From the NCBI GenBank assembly GCA_029961685.1, contig JARWKL010000008.1:40068821-40132820 (forward strand): a stretch of 64,000 nucleotides of DNA, given 5' to 3'. The notes below the pieces were generated by a model. That model saw only the letters and a program-made list of their open reading frames with translations, had not been told where the DNA came from and made no database searches. The position numbers were made by a program, and so were the translations under genes. This document shows positions 12,522-24,539 of this stretch, in pieces. The stretch comes from Aristolochia californica. Its lineage: Eukaryota > Streptophyta > Magnoliopsida > Piperales > Aristolochiaceae. Within the stretch, counting starts at the first letter, position 1, and every line of letters begins with the position of its first letter.

Positions 12522-13234
12522 ATCGATCTTTTACATCTACCACTCCTCCGAATTGAAGGCGACAACCCCCTTCCCTTTTTGTAGGACAAAAGAATAGAAA
12601 GATCCAATTGAACCCACTTCGACCCACAGGATTTTAATACATTTGTAAAAAAAAAAAAAAATCAATTTTTTAAAAAAATCCAAATATATGGATAAATACT
12701 TGTCAGACAAAGCAGCATATCTTTACCCATCTTATCCACTCACAAACAATCCAAACCGTCAGTCACCATTGTCAAAACCAGAAACTGGCCCACATCACCC
12801 AATCGGAAAATCTCGTATGGGCCCCACATGCAATAACTTCCTCCAGGCACGAGCTTGCGGTGGTCCGGTAGCCGCTGTTCGTAACAAATGGTGGAGCGCG
12901 ACTGAGGGAGTCACGGGCGGATTCGCGGCGACTCGCCGATTGGATTATATTCGCCGGGGGTGGGGCTCGGGAGTCGGGACCTCAGGCCTGGCTTCAACCA
13001 CGTAAACATGGAAGCTACTTGCGGAGGGGATGGCCACGTTCTTGGGTACCCTATCATTCAAGAACCAACCCACCACCTTTTCTTTATTCCAACGCCACTT
13101 TTGTAGTTGTAAAAATTAATTTTTCTTAAAATCACCTTCGCTTTCCTCCTCCCTGTCCACACACTCCCCCACTCTGAGACTCCAAAACCGCCACCGCCAC
13201 CGCCACCCTCTTCGCCGTCTTCAATAAATGGGAA
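12522..13234. other. Spacer and RUP promoter/5' UTR
   Basis: The interval begins with degenerate sequence after the LTR. From about 12760 GC rises. ACGT cores occur at about 12999 (CCACGTAA) and 13034 (CCACGTTC). The stretch 13187-13209 has CCACCG repeats just before the coding start. ACGT elements are the binding sites of the light-signalling factor HY5, a known activator of RUP genes. The link here is inference. Confidence 0.4.
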
Positions 13235-14359
13235 ATGGACCCGAGTACAAGCAGCGAACGCAGGGAAGACGACGACGAAGAAGAAGAACAGGAGAAAGCT
13301 CTATGTGAATGGAACTTCCACCTTTCCACCCTCGTCGCCACCACAGCCGTTAACGCCGCCGTCTCCGACACCCTCGGCGTGATCGAGATCGACCCTTCTG
13401 AACAAATCCTCGCCACCGCCGGAATCGCTAGGAAAATTCGGATTTACAGTCTCAGGTCGTTGGTAGGAGAGAATGTGATCAATTTTATCGATGGAATCCG
13501 TGTAACGACAAAGTTGGACCACAGCAATGCATGCGAGTATTATATTTGCACGCCAGCGAAGCTCAGTAGCCTCCGTTGGCGGCCGGACTCCAGCGGAAGA
13601 GTAATGGGTGCTGGCGACTACGACGGTGTGGTGACAGAATACGACCTCGAACGCCGAACGGCCATCTTCGAGCGAGACGAGCACAGTGGGCGGCGAGTGT
13701 GGGGGGTGGATTATTCGAAATGGTCTCCGGTGGTCGGAGCCTCCGGCTCCGACGATGGTACGGCCCAAATCTGGGACACACGCGGCAGCGGCTCGGTGGC
13801 GACTATTTGTCCTGGCGGAGCCCAGCCCAGTCCGGTCTGCTGTGTGGAATTCGACCCCGCCGGCGGCCCTATGATTGCGGTCGGCTCCGCCGACAGGAAA
13901 GCTTACGTTTACGACGCCAGGAAGATGGCGACGCCCGTGGCGGTGTTCTCTGGCCACCGGAAAACGGTGACATACGCGCGGTTCGTCAGCGGCGAGGCGA
14001 TGGTCTCAGCATCAACGGACGGGTGCTTGAAGCAATGGAGGCTACTTGATGCACGTGCGGTTCGCACGCACAGAGGTCACGTGAACGCGAGGCGCTTCGT
14101 TGGGTTATCGGCGTGGAGAAGCGGCGGGTTACTCGCATGTGGGTCCGAAACTAATGAAGTGTACGTATACGATAAAAGGTGGGGACAGCCCATATGGGTG
14201 CGACATTTTAAGCATAGTGGTGGGCCCGAGTGCGAGCAAGAATTCGTGAGCAGCGTGTGTTGGAAGCAGGCTGGTGAGGAAGATTGTACTCTCGTCGCGG
14301 GTGGATCTGACGGCGTCTTGCAGATCTTTGTGGGCCGTAAGAAGCCCATTCCGAAATAA
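13235..14359 (+). CDS. RUP: RUP-type WD40 repressor of UV-B photomorphogenesis, 374 aa
   Basis: In Arabidopsis, RUP1/RUP2 bind the UVR8 photoreceptor and drive its re-dimerisation. They also act in DDB1-CUL4 ubiquitin ligases and repress flowering. The single uninterrupted frame of 374 codons fits the intronless Arabidopsis genes (about 370-385 aa). An acidic N-terminus (residues 11-21) is followed by CEWNFHLSTLVA and a seven-bladed WD40 propeller. Visible blades include LSSLRWRPDSSGRVMGAGDY, RRVWGVDYSKWSPVVGASGS, and DDGTAQIWDTR. The last is a WDxR motif at 180-183, the family's DDB1 contact. An upstream ATG at 13228 is in another frame, so 13235 is the chosen start. RUP1 and RUP2 cannot be separated by eye. 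The long antisense frame at 13301-13957 is a GC-bias shadow. Confidence 0.95.
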   Translation: MDPSTSSERREDDDEEEEQEKALCEWNFHLSTLVATTAVNAAVSDTLGVIEIDPSEQILATAGIARKIRIYSLRSLVGENVINFIDGIRVTTKLDHSNACEYYICTPAKLSSLRWRPDSSGRVMGAGDYDGVVTEYDLERRTAIFERDEHSGRRVWGVDYSKWSPVVGASGSDDGTAQIWDTRGSGSVATICPGGAQPSPVCCVEFDPAGGPMIAVGSADRKAYVYDARKMATPVAVFSGHRKTVTYARFVSGEAMVSASTDGCLKQWRLLDARAVRTHRGHVNARRFVGLSAWRSGGLLACGSETNEVYVYDKRWGQPIWVRHFKHSGGPECEQEFVSSVCWKQAGEEDCTLVAGGSDGVLQIFVGRKKPIPK

Positions 14360-14626
14360 TTTTTCTCTTTTTTTAATTTTCGTTACAGAAATTTTTTTAA
14401 AATAAGACATAATAGGGTTTGATCACAGATATTTATGTCTCCTTTAATTAAAAAATTCATTTCTTCTGCATTTCAATTTTCAAGAGAAATTATTGACAGA
14501 AAAATGAGATTATTGAATTTATGATTTTATATTCATGCAAAAGACAGATATTTTAAAAAAATTATTCGAATTAATTAAAAATTGATCTTAATGCGAAAAA
14601 CCATTTGATACTAAACATGTGAAACA
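14360..14626. other. RUP 3' flank
   Basis: AT-rich sequence after the RUP stop codon, probably 3' UTR and terminator. No other feature is seen. Confidence 0.4.
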
Positions 14627-14806
14627 CTATCTCAACCGTTCGATCATGATCAACGACTATCTCAACCGTTCGATCATAATTAACAACAATCTCAACCGTT
14701 CGATCCTGATCAACGACTATCTCAACTGTTTGATCATAATTAACAACTATCTCAACCGTTCGACCATAATCAACAACTATCTCAACCATCCAATCAACAA
14801 GAAACC
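14627..14806. repeat. 30-bp minisatellite, six units
   Basis: Six head-to-tail units start at 14627, 14657, 14687, 14717, 14747 and 14777. The core is ctatctcaaccgttcgatca. Units 1 and 3 end in gatcaacga, while units 2 and 4 end in attaacaa, so the array is built from a 60-bp dimer. The last unit is degenerate. Related single units occur at about 1001-1060. The open frames it creates on both strands are artefacts of a period divisible by three. Confidence 0.9.
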
Positions 14807-15252
14807 CACCTTGTTGTCATCCCTTATAACACCACCAACCTATCGTGGTTAAAAACAGTAATGAAATAAGTTGGGGGGAGGGGAGACTTTAGCCTTCAAG
14901 TAGGGCAGGGGAGCTTCCCTTACTATTAACAAATATTTTTTTATCAAATTATAAACTCATCCAAGACTGTTATAACCACCTTTCAATTATAAAGCAGTTT
15001 AACAACACACAACAGCACAAAATAATTGATTGAAGACTAATATAATTGACTGAACACAACAACAAGAAGAAAAATATACTTGGGCACTACAAAACTAAGT
15101 CAAAATTTTACAATAGTAAAGTCAAAAATGCTCCTTCTCATTCCCACCTGCCTTTTGGCAATGCAGGAGAAATGCATCCTGAGCCTAAAGCGTCTCTCCC
15201 AAAAGATGCAGAGCTTTCTGGGCTGAGTCATTTGATTCAAGGATGATATATG
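14807..15252. other. Spacer / TSR1 3' flank
   Basis: AT-rich spacer. The part nearest 15252 is probably the 3' UTR of the minus-strand TSR1 gene. No open frame of interest is seen. Confidence 0.4.
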
Positions 15253-18200
15253 TCAATGTACATACAAGTGCTCTGGCCATTTGGGATATGAGCGTTTGTA
15301 TAAACTCATGCAAACTGTGTCGTGCTGTTGAACAATTCCATTGAAGACACACTTCATGGCGCCTGAAAAGAAGTGTGACACAAAACTGAGATACTGAAAA
15401 CAAAAGCTCACTGGGCAATGCAACACATTAAAAGGAAAAAATAATTAAAGACTAGATGTTGTGTTTGTTACATATAGAATTGCAGGAAAACTACACCAGC
15501 ATAATCAAGATTCCATGTGAGTCCCCCCCACATCCAGATCCATATCCTACTACTTCAGGGTCGCATACGTACATCCGTGTCTAAAAATTCATGAAATGAG
15601 GAGGGAGTGGGGGTGGGGGGGCTCTTGGGCCAAAGCCTAGATACAGTCGTTTTCCAACCGGACCCTAAATTATCTGGATCTGGCATGATAGTCTAAATCT
15701 AAATATGTGATTTACCCAGTCAAAAGTACCTCATTTAGCTATATACCCATAGTCAGGCTAAAGTAAGTGGAACTTCTATTTGAACTAAAGTACAAAAAGA
15801 AGGTGCAAGGGCAATGCAAACACCATACCATGTGTTCCAACAGGTTCCTTTACCCGGCCACGACGACCACATTTCGACCACACTTCCACCGGCTGTCACA
15901 CCAACAATAAGAAAACCAAATCAGTGAAATGCAAGAACATCCATCATTACAATGAAGTATTAGTGATATCCCACCTTGAACCATCTCACATCTTCTGGAT
16001 TATGAAACATAAACCGCACTGTAGCTTTCAATTTTGACACTCTTTGAGGGTAGCTGCACCATATTATAGCCTTAATGTCAGGTGCTTACAGTGAACAAGA
16101 CTACAACGCAATCAAGTGTCTCATTCTAAATCAATCAGCTAGAGAAAGAAATCGGTCACAAAACAAAGTTCACTTTTTACTATTAATGGCAGAGTGCCAG
16201 CTGAAAAGGGAAAAGAAAAGTTACCCAGTTAGAATGATCCTCTTTAGCACGATACGGTCTGGATCAACACTTCTTAATGAACCAAAAGCTGCAACTGCAG
16301 GAGCATGGGCATCTCCATGCTCATTTTTCAAGACTATCAAAGGCAAAGGCGGGAACGAGATAGGAGCATAGACAGAAGCTATTGAAAATCTTCCTGCATG
16401 CAGGAACCTCTCCATCTTATGCTTATCTGACTTAATATTATCTGAGGAAAATAATGGCCTGCAAGAATAACAAGCACACATGCTTTAACAAAAAATGTTA
16501 TACATGGACCACAAAAGTTTAGGTAGATATGAACAACAAAAAAACTTCATCCTGCAAAGAGGCGAACTTGCACCATCTCACTTTCTTAAACCAAAAAAAA
16601 AAAAAAAAAAGAGAATTTTGAAGACCAGCTCTCTGGGATCGGCCTTGATCATGAAACTTAGTACCTCCTAACCTGGCTCTTATGCAAAACTTAGGTTGAT
16701 TTGGGCTTGAACGCAATGCAGTAACCATCTAACAAAGACCAATTGAGCCATTTTCCCTTTCAAGATCTAGCCAAGATTGATGATAGTACTAACCTTACAC
16801 TGAATCGCCGGAACCCAACATTAAAAATGAGGGTTTCCTTGGACTTGATAGGAGTCTCATAGGAATCATGTTTCTTAATGCTGCAAAACACACAAAACTT
16901 CAGGAAAGAAAGAGAGAAATTCAAGATCGTAAATATAGGTTTAAAGACATTATAGGAGGCACCAACAAAATGATGCCATAGAAAAAAAATCAAGAGTACA
17001 GATTGCAAGACAACAACCAAGCTGAAGGATACCTGAAATGAAGGACAGACATTTTGGACTCATGTTGAAGGAGGCCACATGCCAACACAGGCAAGCTTCT
17101 TGATGCTACACACAGCTTGGAAGCGACATCAAGTGGTACTTTCTTGACATGTAGCCTCACATAAGAGCCTGCTGTCACACACTCGCACTCACTCCCTTGG
17201 TCAACCTCCAGTGCTTTTGCAAGCACATGCTTTTGAGTCCTTGATAAATTATCAAAAGCAAATATTCTTGCATAATCCGAGGGCAGAGACTCCTGTTGTT
17301 AAATGACAAGGAACAAATTATATTGATGACAACAAAGAAAAGTAGGAACCACTGACAACGTCAGCTATACCATCTTACAACCTTTGGATCCCAGGAAGAG
17401 GTCCTAAAAGACTTGAGACCTCTGTACTTTGCAAAACGTTTACGGGCAGGAACATCTAATGGAGTATCCACTTCATCTGGGAACTCTGTAAAGAAATCAC
17501 AGACTCACTAAGGTTCTGGCCAAAAGACATGCAGAAAAGAAGACCAAACAATCAAGTAGCAACAAAAATGATGGATTCGACAAATTTTGCAGGAAGCTAA
17601 TTAGTTTCTCTAAATAACATATGTCAGTTCACCTACACCTAAAAGCATGGCCATATGACATTTCGCCAGGGAATTACATAAGACCCAAACTATCCAAGTT
17701 GTTGGAAAAAAAAAGTATACCTTTCACTCCTACCAGGAGAGAAAGAAAGTTCCTATTTGCTACCACATTAGCATGTATGAACAATGTTACAATGCTAAAA
17801 CACAATATATAATGAAGATAAGCAAGTGACAACTTCTCTGATGAATCATAAAAGCAGCATAGGAAAAGCAAGATAAAGAACCAAATATTTGCTTTGCAAT
17901 TAATATCATAAATACTAGATCAGTGCCACAAAATGAAGGAAGTACTGAAAGGTAGTGAAGTGACTAAAAACTAATGACTACAGTAAAAGTACCCTCATCT
18001 TCAGCATGCTCATCTTTTAATTTCCGAATTTCATCTTCAATTTGCTCCCTTGTCAAGGCCTCTTCATCCTGGAAAGAAACCAAAAGTGACATTGTTAGAG
18101 AACTCAATCATTCTGACTATTTTTTTTAACTAACTACTCTGAATGCTTTTATGCTTTTTTTAAAACTAACTATTCTGAATGCTTTCAATAATAATCAATA

Positions 18201-21200
18201 ACATAAGCCCAATTTACTAGGATTTCTAAACAGAATTAGTCTCATGCTAAAATGTTTGTAGTTCAAAATGGAGAGCAAAACAAAAATAGAGTAAAAATTC
18301 CGGTCTCACACATCAAACATAAAATTACTAAAAGAATAGAATAAGCTGAGAATACAACTTTCAGACGGAAGAAGATCGACAAATTCTTCAAAAAAAATGA
18401 GAACAATTCCATGGTCGGAAGAATAAAACTTACAGTCATCACTGTATCAGCTACAGTTTCTCTGTCCATTTCTCCCATCTGGTATTCATCAAGCTCGGAC
18501 CCACTGTCTTCTTCATTTCCAAAAGGTTCATCCCGACCTTCATCCAATACCATACCATCACCTGTATCATCGTAACTCTCAGATTCCTCACCATCTGTAT
18601 CTTCCACAATCCAAGCAGCCTGCAGAATTAATATTTAAAGAAATCATAAAACTTATTGAGTTAAAATAAACACCTGCAAAAGTTTCAATAACTTCGTGCT
18701 TCTCACATATTATTTGTTTTACAATCAATTCACCAAATATATACCCTTTATATAAATCTATTTACCGATAGTTGCTTGAATTTCTTACTCAACCACATAA
18801 AGCCAATTGTAGGAAAGGACAGAAAGGGAACCTGATACTCAGAGGTGCCACGAGGTAAAATCTTCTTTCGCAGTATTTGTTGTCTGTTAATTTTATCAGC
18901 TTCAGCCATCTCTTCTTCTGTGGGCCATGTCTGGCAAAAATAAATGAATAATGTTAACAGCCAATGCCCATATGTTTTCATTAACTACAATTAAGTTGTC
19001 TACAACAGTAATGATGATGCATGCAAGTGATAGATCAAATCCCATGATGCAGAACTGAATGAAATTTTTTTAAAGCAGCAAGCATTTTCTGTGGCACCCT
19101 TTGGCATATTCAATTTGAAGTAGCTAAATGGTTTGCAACCTTACTTGTTCTCCAGCAAGAGGATCGGAAACATTTTCAACCACCAGTGACTCTTGCTTAG
19201 AAGGGTCAGGTATTAAGACACGCAGAGCCTGAAACATTTTACAGATAAGAATAGCACATCATAATTTGCTCCAAAAAAAAAATCAACTCCTGGACATGTT
19301 GCTAGTTCAATCTGTGATCCACCTGAGCTTCATGTGCATCTTCTGCATCCATTAAATCTTGATTCTTTCTCAAATTGGTTGGAAATGGATCCCTGAGAAC
19401 ATCAATTTTTGATAACTGGAAATCCCCTGCGCCTGGAACATGAACCTATTTTCAAGAAAGATTTGAGCTCTCGATTTGATGAATATTTAGATCTCCACAC
19501 CATAGAAAAGAATGAGCAACTAACCAGTTGATTCACTGAAAGTCCCCGGGCGCACACATAACCTGACAGCAGAAGTGTACTATTTCCGTCATCAGCATCA
19601 TCAGCAACAAGATGAACCTGGAAAAACCACAGTCAACCATAGATCTATAGATAAGAACTGGTCGTTTTAATTCTTCTACAGCTACTTGACTGTTAAAGTA
19701 AGATAGTCTTTTCCTTAAAAGGAAGAATTGAACAGCCAATGAGATTTTCGGACGTGGAGACATGCCCCATCCAGCAAAATAAAGAAACTTTAAATGCAAA
19801 AGACTACCTTAAAAGTATTTTGTTGGTTAAATGCATATTACAAATTTTTACAGGTAATTAGGGCAGCTACAGGTAGTTAATTTTATCATATTACAACCAC
19901 AGAATATACCTTATGAGCCATAAGGTAAGGTCGATGACATCGCCAGTGAGGAACAGAGAGTCGTTGCTCCTTGAAAAGCCATATGAACTGGGAAAAAAGT
20001 ACCAACAACCAAGAAAATTATTTCAAATCAATCAACTTTACAGAACATAAGAGAGTCATCTCTGTTTCAAATTCCACAAATTTGTTGCTATCAGACAAGC
20101 CACATCTCGTTACCTTATGCAACTCATCTTTCGTATCCACAGGATAAAATTTACAATCCTCTGGAAATTGAGAAGTAAGACTTGATGTGCAAGACTTCTT
20201 CAAATCATGCCTTTTCTTCATATCCACAGGAAGGTCCTAACAGGAGAAACAAATATTTTAAGCCTAAAGGTCCTTAAGCACATCCAAGGAAGCTGAGAAC
20301 ATTTAGTAATACTCACCCGAATGAGAACAGCAGTACTAGGTAAACCCAGAGCTCTAAATACCGAAAGGCATTGGTTTCCAAACTCATCAATATAATCATC
20401 GTCACATAACGTGCTAGCTGATACAACAAAAGCAATAAGGTCTGCAACCTGAGACAAAAAAAGTCAGGTTTAGAAAGAAACCAAAAGGATGCTGCATGAG
20501 GGCATCTAACAGAGAAATGCACAAATAATGAAGAATCAGGAAAGGAGTTATTTACCTTTGCCATTTCCATGCACGCCAGGAGATCCCCATAAGGTGCCTC
20601 CAAGACCTTGCGAAGAGTTTTCATTATCAGTATTCATGTTAAGTAAATAAATTAAAATTTACCAGACAGATCCGAACATGAAAGTTTTAAAATATGAGGT
20701 AGCCATTACAAGGTAACATTTGTGAAACAGGCAGAATTAATTCAACAATGCTTACAGTTACATTACATCATTCAGAAAAGAAAGTAATTTTTGAAGAAGT
20801 TAAAAAAATTTCCTATCAGATACAAGACATCTCATCTACAGCAAGAAAAAAAACTGTGGTGATATCAAGAGTAAAGCATCAGCCTAATCTAATAAAAAAA
20901 CAGAAACGCAAAAATTTGTAAATGTGAAAATCCCACAAATCCTTACAGTATCTTCAAAAAAGCCCATATCTAGCATTTAATTTCTCTGGTTAAAATCGTA
21001 CAGCAACATTGTGTGCCCCCCTTTGGTGTAATTTTTCATTTTTTGGAACTGACCATTGTATGTTAAGTAACTTCTGAACACTATGTTTGAAGAAATATAG
21101 TATGAACATTCACTTCTTTTTAACATGATGATGAAGAGATTTCTTTAAAGAGGAAGAACCAATGGTATCCAAACGGAGCAAGTTCTCCAACCAAGAATAA

Positions 21201-23451
21201 GTCATCACAGCAAAAAAGCCAAAAATTAATCAAGCAGCAAGGCATCACCCACAACAAGGTGTTGAGTAGTACATCACAAAATGAATCTTGTAGAACTCCT
21301 CCCCACCCCATATTATGTGATAGATGATCAATTGTAATTTACACCCCAAAATGGTTAGCAAGATCATAGAACATGAGATCAAAGGCAACCTTATCAATTG
21401 TGAGTTTTACAAAAGTAAGAAAAAGATATATGATAAGAAAAAAATAACACCTGAAAAATGGCTAGCAAGCTCAAAAGCATGAGCAACAATGTAGCCTTAT
21501 TAACTATGAGTTTACAAATGATGCATAATAAGAGAAAAAAATCCTTCACTTACTGTTGCTCTAAGTTTGTAATTTGGCGAAGCAACAGTGCCAAATTTAG
21601 GTACACCGCCCTCTGGTGATAATGCCATCAACAAATCTCGAGCAAGTGCCTTTACATTTACAGATGAAGACAGGCCAAAAAGAACCTGCAGAAAACACAA
21701 TACAATATATGATTTAAAAAGCAACCGCAAAGAACCAACTTCTTGAATATATGTAACTGAACTTAATCAAAAACTCAAGAATATCCCACATCGAATGTTT
21801 AATGTATTTCAATTAAGCTGGAGTATATGCCCGGCCATATTCCTTCTATTTTTTTATAGCATGTTCAGCTGTATTCATGATATATACCTAATTCAAATAA
21901 AAGAGAGCAACAGCTCTAAGAACATACACTGAAGGATTAAAAAAAATAGGTCTAGAATGAACCAATTTGAGACGTTCTAACTCTGCCATTTGTGCTCTCA
22001 TGTTCATGTTCTTTTTCTTTTTGAGAAGGTACCTTGAACTTTTATTGCTTCAAGAGTACAAATCTCATATTCATATAAAAAAGAATAAAGAGATATTGGC
22101 ACAGGGGTTCGGATCCAAGATGGCAATAGACAAAGGCAAATAAGACCACATCCATGTTGGCCAAATATACTAACAGTATCATATAGAAATCCAACTCAAG
22201 TAGTCCTAATCCACTCTTTAACATTTACCCCAGTGAGTGTGAGAGTAGATACATAAGCCCCTCAAATGCAGAACTCCAGGGAAAAAGAAAAACATTAAAA
22301 ATCCACTCACCATTTTCCACAACCTACTTGAGAAACAAATACAAAAGGAGATGTTTGGCAAGAAAACCAGAAGGTTGGGCCAGTTTAGCTCATTTCTACA
22401 CAATAGGCATACAAGATCTACCTATGCACCAGATCAGGGCACACATTGCCCAGAGAGGAATGATTTTAACAATAATTGAGAAAGTCCATGAGTAAAATCT
22501 AACAAACTCACAATGACACGAGGAGGACTTGATGATCCACTTGTGGCTCTTTTCTCTTTCAAAACTGCAGCACGCTTCTGATCACGTACCTACAGTGCAT
22601 AATTCATAAGGTAAGCCTACATGTAGTTCCTTATTTGTAGCACACAGATTTTTATCAAAAGATAAATTATAAAACATTTTCAAAAAAAATTGTAAGAATT
22701 TAAAAGAACAAAAACATCAAGTAAGGAAGCAATGGATAAGGCCTAAAGACACAAAGTAATTAGGAGCTATCAAAGATAAAAAAAAACGAATCATGATGTT
22801 ACAGTCTTCTGCTATAAAACAGATAGAGCAGTCAAAACACTCAATGAAGCGAAATGTGATTATTTAAAAATATAATAGATAGAACACCAGGAACTCTCAA
22901 TGAAGCAAGAGCAAATGAATTCGAGGAACCACAGCCTTTATTTTCCAATACTACACTAATGGCAATACATGCATGCACTTGCAGTAGTAGCAGGAGCAGA
23001 TTTTAGAACTAAGCAGCAATTATCCCATTACTGTAGACAGCATGGTATAAATGCTGAACCACCATAAAAAAACCAAAATAGAACTACTTAAGAGGCAAGA
23101 AAGCTAAATTAGCTGTTCAAACTCTATAATTTAGATTATAAAAAAACCAACCATTTTGCTCCATTTGATCCGAGCAGCACGGCTCCCTTTGATCGCATTG
23201 CCTGGTTTTGAAATCCGAGTCTTATCTAAATGACAATGAACACAGTACAGTTTATCAAAATAGACAAACACACAGATAATTCACGGAATTTCTGGAAGAT
23301 GAAAAATAAATAGACCAACATAAAAAAATTATCCAAAAATAGTGATGTACACAGGCTCACCAGCACCAGATGTTCTGTGGATATCTCGAGATGATTTTGA
23401 GGCATAACGGCTCTTGTGAGCTTTATTGACTTGGACTCGAGATCCAACCAT
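15253..23451 (-). CDS. TSR1: TSR1 homologue, pre-40S ribosome maturation factor, 785 aa, 21 exons
   Basis: TSR1 is a nucleolar/cytoplasmic assembly factor of pre-40S ribosomes, related to the GTPase BMS1. Exons (minus): 23451-23361, 23225-23152, 22589-22512, 21685-21554, 20606-20556, 20448-20317, 20236-20114, 19987-19910, 19617-19525, 19445-19323, 19228-19145, 18930-18832, 18619-18434, 18068-17993, 17485-17382, 17292-17033, 16880-16794, 16458-16225, 16053-15975, 15892-15829, 15362-15253. They sum to 2358 bases in one frame. The N-terminus has [20 protein letters not shown]. The P-loop position reads [10 protein letters not shown] (about 82-91), with no GKST, as expected of TSR1 rather than BMS1. 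An AARP2CN-like region follows, then an acidic linker (about 389-480). The C-terminal RIBIOP_C region includes [18 protein letters not shown] and FGSLRSVDP. Arabidopsis TSR1 is close to 790 aa. A 5' UTR intron probably ends just before 23451. Confidence 0.96.
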
Positions 23452-24490
23452 TGGAGACAAACAATTATAAGTCCACAAGTTCAAAACAAGTCCTTGCTAC
23501 ACCTGGTGCACAACAAAATAAAAATGCAACAGAAGGTTACATTTCAAGGTCCACAATATCATGGACTCACAGCATCACATGGATGGAGAAAATTGCCACT
23601 AATTATCAAAGTTTTGTAAGCCAAATCCAAAACATACTAATCATCATTATCTTAATGGAGAAATATACAAATCAAGAGTATAACATGAACCATCATAAAG
23701 AAAAGATTAATAATCTAAATGAGTTAGCTAACAGGTCCATGAGAAAATCCTGAACACTCATCATTTTAATTAAAAGAAAAAACCAGAGAAAAAAAAAAGG
23801 GAGAGGGGGGGGGGGGGAGGGGAGGGGGAGGGGAGGTGACGCCCAGCACGCAGGTCCTTCCCTCCCCGCATTGCTGAATTCAATGTTTTAATCAGAGGCT
23901 AGGAATGTCCAGGAGGAAGATTGCAGTGTGTGTTTCAGTTACAGCTCTCATGTCATACATGTGCACCATTCAAAGAAAATTTTGTGAAACTACAATTTGA
24001 AGTGTATGAAGTCCAGTCTATTTTCATCAGACTAAGTTTAACCATTAATGTACATTACAAGCACTTTCCCAACGTCAAACGACCACAATATTTCACACAC
24101 TCCAAGCCAGAAGAAAGAGGAATTTTTTTCTGGCCAAAAAATCTATTAATAGAAGATAGCAGCGAAAGACTAACGCATGAATGAGTTAGAGAATGGACAG
24201 AGATTACCTTTAACTTCTATTATATTCCGTCGGCAACAGAAAATCTCAGTGAAAACTGGTTGATTGAAGAGGCTGAGGAATAGGGTAAAAACGAGAAGAC
24301 GTTCGGTGGTGGTGAAGATGGTGATGGCTCTGTTGAAATAGTCGACTCTATCTATTTGGTAGAGAAGACGGGATAAGCGGACGAGAGAGGAAGAGGACCA
24401 GAGGAGAGAGGAAGGAGGAAGGAGGAAGGAGGAAGGAGAGGAAACGAGTAAGGAGAGGGAGGAAAGGAAGAAAAAAGCAGAGAACAGAAA
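23452..24490 (-). promoter_or_regulatory. TSR1 5' leader with probable intron and G-run
   Basis: No coding frame fits here. A donor-like AAAG|GTAATC on the minus strand near 24207 suggests a noncoding first exon at about 24207-24480 and a 5' UTR intron down to just before 23451. On the plus strand, positions 23797-23837 are almost pure G with single A breaks, and 24410-24440 is a GGAAGGA repeat. The minus strand therefore carries long C/CT tracts, common in plant 5' leaders. Confidence 0.45.
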
Positions 24491-24504
24491 AACTATGTAA
24501 CCTT

Positions 24505-24534
24505 AAACCCTAAACATTATAAACCCTAAACCCT
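24505..24534 (-). promoter_or_regulatory. Telo-box cluster upstream of TSR1
   Basis: CCTTAAACCCTAAAC and AAACCCTAAACCCT lie side by side on the plus strand, just upstream of the likely TSR1 transcription start. AAACCCTAA is the telo-box, well known in promoters of Arabidopsis ribosomal-protein and ribosome-biogenesis genes. Its presence before a 40S assembly factor fits that pattern. Confidence 0.55.
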
Positions 24535-24539
24535 CACCA

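Noticed and set aside
13301..13957. Long minus-strand frame (218 codons) opposite RUP
   Set aside because: It is antisense to a clear WD40 gene with high GC; no domain is visible and the codon pattern is explained by the sense gene.
14627..14806. CRISPR array
   Set aside because: Units are contiguous with no unique spacers, and the host is a plant nucleus.
14571..14852. Repetitive open frames on both strands of the 30-bp minisatellite
   Set aside because: A period divisible by three keeps frames open; no start context or domain.
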